This document shows, piece after piece, positions 17,818 through 25,333 of a DNA stretch of 60,984 nt. The stretch comes from Propionibacteriaceae bacterium (GTDB lineage Bacteria > Actinomycetota > Actinomycetes > Propionibacteriales > Propionibacteriaceae). The stretch's first letter is position 1. The number at the start of each line of letters is the position of its first letter. The stretch is from contig JAISJO010000048.1 of NCBI GenBank assembly GCA_031261485.1, positions 1 through 60,984 of the forward strand, in the 5' to 3' direction. Made by a program: the position numbers and the translations under genes. The notes under the pieces are model-generated. The model was given only the letters and a program-made list of their open reading frames with translations. It was not told the origin of the DNA and made no database searches.

Positions 17818-19755
17818 ATGCTTGATAAGCGACACAACGAGGCAACGTACCATCTGCACTTGTCCAGAATGATTGCCATAGGAGAGCTTGGCGGCAGCGT
17901 ATTCGACTTCTTTTACGACAGAGGGATTCGGACGATATCGGTCTGTGGAGAGGTGGAACTACTGACCTATCTGCGTGAGTTGGCCTACCATTCAAAGATC
18001 CAGGTGAGGCGGTGGATCGCGGACGAGCGGACAACGTCTACTGTTTATGTGCCGAACAGGTGGCCATCCGAGTTTAGCGGCCTGGACGAACTGGAGGCGG
18101 CAGGGCAACCGCTTCGTGAGCCAATACTCATGGCGTTGACCTACTGGGACAAGGGACTCTACGACCGCCTCAAGGCGCTGGCCCCTTCTGTCCACACCCT
18201 CAACGGTGTGCTCACGTACGGATATGAGAAGAGCGCACTCTTTGCCGGTCTCGTGAGGCTCAAGAACAAGTCCCCCGAGACCCCCTTTGTGATCTGTCGC
18301 CTGCCTTTGTTGGGGCAGGTGAAGAACATGGACGACACAGAGAAGTACGTCCTCGCCAATATCCACTCATCCGAGGCCTATCACCAGCGAGAAACGTGGC
18401 CCGAGGCAGTGGTCGACAAAGTGTTCAGAGTCCATGGATACTCAGATGACTACGTCCAAGAATGCACCGCGAGATTCCCAAAGACCCGCAAGGGTGGCGT
18501 GCTGTACTGCGCAGACGTGAGAGGCTCCTGGGTAAACACCGTCAACGGATTCAGACTGACCACTGACTTGCCAGATGCGTCGGATGGAACAGTCTACGTG
18601 TTTGGCAACAGCGTCATTCTCGGCATGGGCACAGATGACGCACACACCATCCCAAGTTTCGTTCAGAGAGGCATCAATCAAGCGCTTCCTCCCGAGCGCT
18701 CCATGTCTGTGGTCAACATGGCCAATATGGGAGGCAAGCAGTTCCGAGACATGCTCTCGCTCATAGACACTCAGTCTTTCACCGAAGACGACATCGTCGT
18801 GGTCGGGATTCACTCGAATCCCAGCTATTTCAAGCGCCTGTACGGGGCTGAGTTCATCACATGCGACACGCAGAGTCTGTTTGACAGGCCGCACGAATTC
18901 GGGGACGTGTTCCTGGACCATGCGCACCTCAACTCGGTTGGGTCGGGAGTGGTAGGTGCGGCGATCTGCACAACGTTGGCGCACCGTGGTCTATTGCAAG
19001 ACCATCGCGAACAGGACCGCGTTGGGACGACCGCAACCGACGCGCCACCTGCTCAGGCAGTAGTTGAGAACACGACTCCACCCGACCAAGGATCCAGCGA
19101 TGCTCGCCCCGATTCTGAACTCTCAGGCAACGAATTGAAACAGCTTGAGGCCTTCCTTGACACACTCAAACCGCTGAGACCCTCTGAGGGCTCCACAGGC
19201 GCCATCGTCATGAACTGCAACCCCTTCACTCTCGGGCACAGATACCTGGTCGAGTTCGCAGCGAAGAAAGTGGATTCTCTGTTTGTCTTCGTCGTCGAGG
19301 AGGACAAGTCGTTCTTTCCCTTCGCTGACCGAATCGAATTGGTGCGGAAAGGGGTGAGTCATCTCGGCAATGTGACGGTGCTGCCCAGCGGGCGATTCAT
19401 TATCTCGTCCCTGACATTCGACTGGTATTTCGACAAGGAGACGATTCAGGACGAGGTCATAGATCCATCCAGTGACGTGCGCATCTTCGGTGAGCACATT
19501 GCGCCCGCGCTCGGTATTCAGGTGCGTTTTGTGGGAGAAGAACCCTTTGATCAGATAACACGGCAGTACAACGCCACCATGGCGCGACTCTTGCCCAAGT
19601 ATGGTGTCCGCGTGGAGATCATTCCGAGGCTCGAAAGTGGTGGCGCGGCGATCAGCGCTTCGCGGGTACGGGCGCTGTTGAAGGAGCGCGACTTTGCTGG
19701 CATCGCCGACATAGTGCCAGATACAACCTTGGACTACCTCAAGGCCATGAAGTAG
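17818..19755 (+). CDS. SGNH-like domain fused to citrate-lyase-ligase-type nucleotidyltransferase
   Basis: 645 residues; ATG follows TTGAGGCCTG. Residues 1-about 140 look like a Rossmann-type domain (ISVCGEVELLTYL). Residues about 255-400 resemble an SGNH/GDSL hydrolase: block-I-like VFGNSVILG and a late DHAHLNSVGSG with the Asp-x-x-His pair. After a Pro/Ser-rich linker, residues about 460-645 match the C-terminal nucleotidyltransferase of citrate lyase ligase CitC: NCNPFTLGHRYLVE (HIGH-type), FVVEEDKSFFPFADR, RFVGEEPF, QYNATM and AISASRVRALL. CitC activates acetate as acetyl-AMP to acetylate citrate lyase. No citD, citE or citF is present, and the gene lies between two wall-polymer fusion genes. 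A role in activating or transferring an acyl or other group onto the polymer is my inference. Confidence 0.82.
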   Translation: MLDKRHNEATYHLHLSRMIAIGELGGSVFDFFYDRGIRTISVCGEVELLTYLRELAYHSKIQVRRWIADERTTSTVYVPNRWPSEFSGLDELEAAGQPLREPILMALTYWDKGLYDRLKALAPSVHTLNGVLTYGYEKSALFAGLVRLKNKSPETPFVICRLPLLGQVKNMDDTEKYVLANIHSSEAYHQRETWPEAVVDKVFRVHGYSDDYVQECTARFPKTRKGGVLYCADVRGSWVNTVNGFRLTTDLPDASDGTVYVFGNSVILGMGTDDAHTIPSFVQRGINQALPPERSMSVVNMANMGGKQFRDMLSLIDTQSFTEDDIVVVGIHSNPSYFKRLYGAEFITCDTQSLFDRPHEFGDVFLDHAHLNSVGSGVVGAAICTTLAHRGLLQDHREQDRVGTTATDAPPAQAVVENTTPPDQGSSDARPDSELSGNELKQLEAFLDTLKPLRPSEGSTGAIVMNCNPFTLGHRYLVEFAAKKVDSLFVFVVEEDKSFFPFADRIELVRKGVSHLGNVTVLPSGRFIISSLTFDWYFDKETIQDEVIDPSSDVRIFGEHIAPALGIQVRFVGEEPFDQITRQYNATMARLLPKYGVRVEIIPRLESGGAAISASRVRALLKERDFAGIADIVPDTTLDYLKAMK

Positions 19756-19790
19756 TCACCGGAGACCACAAGACCTCTCCTCAGACCATT

Positions 19791-22700
19791 TCACCCGGTC
19801 TTGATCATCTCGTCGTAGAGCATCTGGCGGTTCTTCCCGCCCTCGTGCAGGAAGAACGACTGCATGCGTTCAAGGAAGACTTGGTCTGGCCTACCATCTT
19901 GCTCGACCAGACGGCCCAACTCCCGAACCGCATCCTCCGATGTCGTTGTCAGTGCGCCAAACGCCTCGTCATACTCGATGTCGAGCCTGTTGTAGTGGTT
20001 CTTTCCCGAACGCCAAATCTCATAATCCGGAACAAAGTACATAATGGCTCGTTCAAGATAGACGAAGTCAAACGCAAAAGACGAAAAATCCGTGATGAAG
20101 ACGCTGTAGTCCTCACGCACAAATTCATCATCTTCCTTGATGAAACGAATATGAGGATATTTTGACGCAATCAAATCGCCAGCCGACTCGATGATCGGGT
20201 GAAGCTTGACCTCAAGCTCCCATCGATTCCTTTCCAAGACAGCTCGGAGCTCTTCATTTGACAGGAAGGCATCAATATTACGCCAATACTCCGATGACAG
20301 GAGTTTCCCCTCAATCAACTCTCTCTGTTCTCCAAATTGATTGACAACAAGATTACTTCGCCAACTGGGAGCAAATAGAATCTTGTTCTTGGGTGTGAGT
20401 TGCTTGTCCATCATGTCGAAACGCGCCATTCCGAAAGGAAGCAGCAACTCCTTTGGGATATCGTAGGTCCGCGAGAAATTCTCTCGCTCAAACTCGCTCG
20501 AAATGACGACCCGGTCATAATTCCGGCGCATATTATTATAGCTCTTCATTCTCGCATGCAAGATCCCATGCTGTAGGTAAACAATCTCCGGGAACACGGC
20601 CCGAGTCACATAATTGGTCTCGGCTTTGCTGAACGGCGTGTAGGTGTCAATCGAACCGCAGAAGGATGAGAACACTTTCTCTGCCGCACAGAACAAGATC
20701 CGATGGATCCGAGAATTGAACTCAATCAGGAAAGGCCGCATGTCCTCGTCAAACTCCGAGGGATCTGAACCGTGCGTCACAATATAGTACTTTTCAATCC
20801 CATCATCTTGACAAAAGTCAGAATCGAACTGGAATCGGGCGTTATCTCTCTCCGCCTGAAACATGTCCGTGTATAGCCATATTCTTCTTTCTTGTTTCAG
20901 TCTCCTGCCGACTTCAATTACGTCTGACAAAGAATATGGATCATCGTCCAGTAGGCGAGCCAGAGGGTATTCGGCGGGCGCAGGTAGTCTTTCCAGATAG
21001 AACACGTCATTCCTGAGCGTGACGAGTGTGTCGCCGCAGATAATCGAACGAGGCTTGCCGAGTCGTTTGGCGAAGCCCGATGATTCATAGGCATAAAAGT
21101 ACGTATCGTATTCATGTCCCGAACTTCGGAATTTGACTATGAAATTAAAGGACGCGACTTCATTCGTGTTTGCAGAATAGCGGAATGACAAGAACTTGTT
21201 TGTCTGTGTCTGAGAATTCCCGAACCAACTCTCCAGTGAAATCGTCAGATCCAAAGTACGACGCGATTCGTTTCCCTCAAAGTCTCTTTCGATGACACTG
21301 ACCTCGGGCACTTCCTCCGTGTAGTTCAGGATTGCGGTACGAAGCATGAAGAAGGATGTCAGCAACTCGTTCTCTCTGTAGAATCTGGATATCGCGACCT
21401 GGATCCTCTTCTCAGTCAACACAACTGCGCGATCCGCGACAGCCCTGATTGCTGTGGGTGAGTATGTGACAAGTGCCTCTTTCGCAAACGATATCCAGTA
21501 GGCCTTGTGCAGTGCCGGAATATCTGGGTGCATCATGACCACATGGGCGTCAATGAAGGAGACGAGGCGTCTTGCTCTATCAAGAGCATCTTCATACTTG
21601 CCGGGGACGCCTTGATACTGATAATGGCATGGCAACCAGTTGTTCTGGGACAACTTCTGTTCAAGGAGCGTTAGAACAGTCGCCGCGAAGTAGTGGATGT
21701 CACCATCGCCGGAGGCAAGAATCCGCTCAAAACAGGCCAGACTCGGCTCGAAAGTGGAGACAGAGCTGTCATTGGCCGTAACGGAATGGTAGCTATCTGT
21801 CCGTCGGTAATAGGTAGGACCGTTCACGAAGCCCACCCTATATTTCTTCTTGATAATGTCAGCGCAGAACTCAACATCCTCATAGACGTCCTTGGGGCTT
21901 TCCCTAAAGAAGACATCGCCTTCATTCTTTATCACGACATTTACGCCCAGACAACTCAGGTAGGTGGCGTCGGTCAGTACATCGTATACTCCGTTCTCCA
22001 GTTTGGCGTACCTGTATTGGCCAAACCTAATACTCGATTTTCCGGCGAAGCAGTCCTCTGGATAGGTGACGATATCGCAAGTCTCGTGATGTTTTTCAAG
22101 GAACGAAACACAATTCTGAATGACTGTAGCAGAGACGTGGTCATCAGCATTGACGAACATCAAGTACTTCGCCCTCGCAGCGCGCAGACCAACATTTCTT
22201 GCCGCCCCAATTCCTTGCCCGTGTCCTTGGAGTATCCTAATATTCGAATGCGCTATCAAGTATTCTTCACATATTTGTCTACTGCCATCGGTGCTCTTGT
22301 CGTCAACAATCAAGACCTGGAAATCATAGGTGGTCTTTTGGAGGAACACAGAGTCCAGGCATTGCCGTAGATGCTGCGCGGAATTGTGCATCGGGATGAT
22401 GACAGCAACCGGATAGGGCACGTAGTCTGGATTGTTGGAAATCTCGATAGCAGCATTGTCCGGTCGAACGCGAATGAGCGTTCTGTTGAACGCGACCGGG
22501 GATGCGAATTCTTCGCGGGTGCCAGCGGAGACATCAATCCTCTCCCATGCGTAGGATTGCCCTTCGAGAGTCTTAATGAAGTGTACTTCGAGAGGCTCAG
22601 TTGAGTTCTCAAGCAAAGAGTTGAGATCGATGTCGAACTTCACAGTCTTTGTCACAAAGAACTGCTCTCCCGCATAGCTAATCTGTGGTCTGATCTTGAC

Positions 22701-23081
22701 TAGTTGCTCGGGAAACACAATGCCATTCACGCAAACGGCAGAAGCGTAGTCATCAGCAAAGTCACTGTAGTATCCACGAATTGTGACAATTCCTTTGTGC
22801 TCGTCCAGTGCCCCTGTCTCTTCAGACACATGAAATACCCGCATCCCGTCGAACTCGCCGATTGCCTTCTCTCCGAAGTAATACGTCGGCGGTGAGTCTG
22901 GGGCACGCCTAAGCTCGGCGTCGCCGTATTTGAACATTGTTAGTAGCATGGACAGCCACCAGTTCGTGGCCTTGAGGCTATTTATGAGCGTGTCCGGTAT
23001 GTCCAGCAGTTGTGTCTTGGCTTCCTCCACCGTGAGCTTTCCACTGGTAATGAGCCTAAATATCCTCTCTGGTTCTTTCAA
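19791..23081 (-). CDS. GT2 glycosyltransferase fused to CDP-glycerol glycerophosphotransferase (second)
   Basis: 1096 residues from TTG 23081, with AAGGA 9 bases upstream; the nearby ATG 23091 is out of frame. Residues 1-220 are an N-terminal beta-rich region. A GT-A domain covers about 222-470 (VAVIIPMHNSAQHLRQC, VNADDH, EDVEFC). The C-terminal part (about 690-1090) is the glycerophosphotransferase fold: LQHGILHARMKSYNN, FAPSWRSN, VKLHPI and FITDFSSFAFDFVYLERAI. The order of domains equals that of the gene at 13928, but sequence similarity is only domain-level. It is clearly AT-richer than its neighbours, which suggests separate acquisition. It converges on the CitC-like gene with a 35-bp gap. 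Likely a membrane-associated polymerase or primase of a phosphate-linked polymer. Confidence 0.85.
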   Translation of the reverse strand: MKEPERIFRLITSGKLTVEEAKTQLLDIPDTLINSLKATNWWLSMLLTMFKYGDAELRRAPDSPPTYYFGEKAIGEFDGMRVFHVSEETGALDEHKGIVTIRGYYSDFADDYASAVCVNGIVFPEQLVKIRPQISYAGEQFFVTKTVKFDIDLNSLLENSTEPLEVHFIKTLEGQSYAWERIDVSAGTREEFASPVAFNRTLIRVRPDNAAIEISNNPDYVPYPVAVIIPMHNSAQHLRQCLDSVFLQKTTYDFQVLIVDDKSTDGSRQICEEYLIAHSNIRILQGHGQGIGAARNVGLRAARAKYLMFVNADDHVSATVIQNCVSFLEKHHETCDIVTYPEDCFAGKSSIRFGQYRYAKLENGVYDVLTDATYLSCLGVNVVIKNEGDVFFRESPKDVYEDVEFCADIIKKKYRVGFVNGPTYYRRTDSYHSVTANDSSVSTFEPSLACFERILASGDGDIHYFAATVLTLLEQKLSQNNWLPCHYQYQGVPGKYEDALDRARRLVSFIDAHVVMMHPDIPALHKAYWISFAKEALVTYSPTAIRAVADRAVVLTEKRIQVAISRFYRENELLTSFFMLRTAILNYTEEVPEVSVIERDFEGNESRRTLDLTISLESWFGNSQTQTNKFLSFRYSANTNEVASFNFIVKFRSSGHEYDTYFYAYESSGFAKRLGKPRSIICGDTLVTLRNDVFYLERLPAPAEYPLARLLDDDPYSLSDVIEVGRRLKQERRIWLYTDMFQAERDNARFQFDSDFCQDDGIEKYYIVTHGSDPSEFDEDMRPFLIEFNSRIHRILFCAAEKVFSSFCGSIDTYTPFSKAETNYVTRAVFPEIVYLQHGILHARMKSYNNMRRNYDRVVISSEFERENFSRTYDIPKELLLPFGMARFDMMDKQLTPKNKILFAPSWRSNLVVNQFGEQRELIEGKLLSSEYWRNIDAFLSNEELRAVLERNRWELEVKLHPIIESAGDLIASKYPHIRFIKEDDEFVREDYSVFITDFSSFAFDFVYLERAIMYFVPDYEIWRSGKNHYNRLDIEYDEAFGALTTTSEDAVRELGRLVEQDGRPDQVFLERMQSFFLHEGGKNRQMLYDEMIKTG

Positions 23082-23379
23082 AATGTGTCATCCTTTTCAA
23101 GATTCTCAATGGGACTGCGTCGACGCCATGGAACGCCAACTGGGGCAACTGTCCGCTTACATGGCACGGACATTGCTTGCATGGGTGTTTCACTTCGGGA
23201 CTAAAGCCTGCTACGCGCATTTCCTATCTCCAAGTGAACTCTTTGTAGCAATCTAGCACCTTTGTTGGAAAGTTCGGTAGTCGAGTACCAGCATTCCTTT
23301 CGTAGCTAGTCGTCCTCGACTGGCTACGAGACAATTGTGTTGTACGATTACTGATGGTTTTCGGATGCGAGGTGTTACC
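23082..23379. other. Divergent intergenic region between two transferase genes
   Basis: This 298-bp gap separates the leftward gene at 23081 from the rightward one at 23380. It holds a palindrome (23301-23328) and a possible -10 box TACGAT (23343-23348) for the rightward gene. No convincing promoter was seen for the leftward gene and no small gene is supported. Confidence 0.5.
23301..23328. promoter_or_regulatory. 12-bp palindrome upstream of GT61 gene
   Basis: Arms CGTAGCTAGTCG and CGACTGGCTACG pair over 12 positions with one G-T mismatch around the 4-base loop TCCT. There is no T-tract after it, so an intrinsic terminator is unlikely. If TACGAT (23343-23348) is the -10, the right arm overlaps the -35 position, as an operator would. 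Confidence 0.45.
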
Positions 23380-25278
23380 GTGAGGACTAGCGACGTTTGC
23401 AACGCTTTGGTGGCTCAGACAAGAGCGCGCCGATTCATCGAGCTAAGTCGAGGCAAACCGCTGGCCTATCCAAGAGTCACTGCGGCGCAACGAACTCTTG
23501 TTGACCCCACGCTCGAAACCCGCGGTGTCGCCGACCGGCGCCGGGTGCGCCTGACAGCGACCGATTGGTTGAAGCTGCATACCCCTGACTTGTTTGACGT
23601 GGTGCTGTATTCGGCCGAAAGAAACACACTTGAGGAAATCACTCAGGCTTTGCGGAATGCCCTCGCACATGTCGCCGAGGGTGGTTTCCTGGTGGTTGCC
23701 AGAACACTTCCTCGGGCACATGAACAGCAGTTGGAGCGCGCCGAGTTCTTGGCCCTCCAGAACCAAACAGACAGGTCTTGGGTGGGGCCGGTATGGAAGG
23801 CCTGTTTGCAACTCCTGGAGGAGTTGCCGTCTTTGGCGATCATGACACTAGACATGGAGTGGGGTCTGAGCATCATCTACGAGGAGACGAGATTCAGTTC
23901 TGCCCCTGATGCCTCCAATCCGACCATCGGGGGCGTGAGTCTGCATCAGGATCTCCGAGATTCGCTGATCGATCCGCTGTCCGTTGTCTCAGTCGAACAA
24001 TTTGTGGCTTGGCTCCATCGCGTTGAGGGACACTCCTTGCCGAGAGTCTACGTTGAAGACCGTTCTGCCACTCTCGACAAGCTGGCGGCCAGCGTGTTGC
24101 GACGGCGAGATCCTGGCATTCGCTATGTGGATGGCGGCATCGTCTTGCCATTTCGAGCTGTCACAGACGGGCGACTTGCCATCAAGACCTGGGAGGGAGG
24201 CATCCTGGAGCGTGACCTCACTTTTGTTGATGGGTTTCGGTCGCACGCGGATGATCCAGTCCGCAATCGCTCCTGCACAGGTGGGTACTACGTTGCTCCG
24301 GAGGACATCGAATACCGCGACGAAGAAGTGGTCTACCTTGGCCAGTTGGAAGAACACTTTGGGCATCTTCTCGTGGATGGACTGGCACGGTGGTGGTGGC
24401 TTGTTCGCAACCCAGAATACCGAGGAAGAGTGATTCTTGTCGCGCGAAATGACACGCCCCTACTTGCCCAGACGCTCACGCTGTTGGCCATGATTGGCAT
24501 TGAGCAGAATCGAGTCGTAGTGGTTGACTCACCGACTCGATTCAGGAAAGTGGTGGTGCCCGAACAGTCGTTTTATCGACTGAACGCCGTCCTGGATCAT
24601 TGGGGCGACGTGTACGACGCTATTAGTGACGCTTGCCGGACCGGAAGCCAGGATCGGGTATACCTGACCCGGCAAGCTCATGCATCAAGCAAGCCGAACA
24701 ACCCCGATTTTGGCGAGGAGTATTTTTCGCAGTATTTTTCTGACAGGGGCTTTGCCCTAGTCTCGCCCGAGACGCTCACACTTGAGGAACAAATCTCCAC
24801 AATCACAGGTGCGAAGGAAATTGCCTTTGTCGATGGAACGTTGGCCCACCTAGCCCTCTTCTCTCGTCCCGGCACCAAGATCACGCTCCTTAAGCGAACT
24901 GCTCGGGTGGAAACGATTCGCGCAGTAGAGTTGGCGATGCGTCAGACGCAGGTCAGCTTGGTGGATGTGACAAAGAACGTGCTGCCAGTGGAACATGTCC
25001 GTGGCCCATTCCTCTTCGCTCCGACCCCTCAGTGGCTTGACTATTGTCACGACGCTTATCCTGAGGCGGACATTCCTGATCCCGATGGAACAGAGGCACT
25101 TCAGCGCTATCTGCTCCCCTGGCTGCGGAGTTGGACACGCACTTACTCTTCACCGAAGGCCTTCAGGAAATTCCATAAACAACTGGACGACAAAGTCGGC
25201 CTTCTTGATCGACTGTCTCGCTACACCCTGGACACACCCATAGATGTCGCAGCCTATCGGAAACTATTGTCAGATTAG
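23380..25278 (+). CDS. GT61-type (DUF563) glycosyltransferase with N-terminal extension
   Basis: 632 residues from GTG 23380, preferred because GAGG lies 7 bases before it; ATG 23365 and TTG 23335 lack such a site. The first about 200 residues hold a Rossmann-like pattern (DLFDVVLYSAERNTLEEI, then AEGGFLVVARTLP) that may be a remnant methyltransferase fold, but no SAM-binding GxGxG is seen. Residues about 315-545 match the GT61/DUF563 family: EEHFGHLLVDGLARWWWL, VYLTRQ and FVDGTLAHLALFSRPG. GT61 enzymes are sugar transferases of varied specificity. It sits between the second GT2-glycerophosphotransferase gene and an SLH protein, so a role in wall glycan assembly is likely. Confidence 0.75.
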   Translation: MRTSDVCNALVAQTRARRFIELSRGKPLAYPRVTAAQRTLVDPTLETRGVADRRRVRLTATDWLKLHTPDLFDVVLYSAERNTLEEITQALRNALAHVAEGGFLVVARTLPRAHEQQLERAEFLALQNQTDRSWVGPVWKACLQLLEELPSLAIMTLDMEWGLSIIYEETRFSSAPDASNPTIGGVSLHQDLRDSLIDPLSVVSVEQFVAWLHRVEGHSLPRVYVEDRSATLDKLAASVLRRRDPGIRYVDGGIVLPFRAVTDGRLAIKTWEGGILERDLTFVDGFRSHADDPVRNRSCTGGYYVAPEDIEYRDEEVVYLGQLEEHFGHLLVDGLARWWWLVRNPEYRGRVILVARNDTPLLAQTLTLLAMIGIEQNRVVVVDSPTRFRKVVVPEQSFYRLNAVLDHWGDVYDAISDACRTGSQDRVYLTRQAHASSKPNNPDFGEEYFSQYFSDRGFALVSPETLTLEEQISTITGAKEIAFVDGTLAHLALFSRPGTKITLLKRTARVETIRAVELAMRQTQVSLVDVTKNVLPVEHVRGPFLFAPTPQWLDYCHDAYPEADIPDPDGTEALQRYLLPWLRSWTRTYSSPKAFRKFHKQLDDKVGLLDRLSRYTLDTPIDVAAYRKLLSD

Positions 25279-25333
25279 CCAGACCAGGTCGTCCAGACTG
25301 AGGCAGCAACACAGCGGACTGTCACGACTCCCA

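Noticed and set aside
17818..19755. Assignment as a genuine citrate lyase ligase (citC)
   Set aside because: No citDEF, citX or citG nearby, the GNAT-like N-terminus of CitC is replaced by other domains, and the surroundings are wall-polymer genes.
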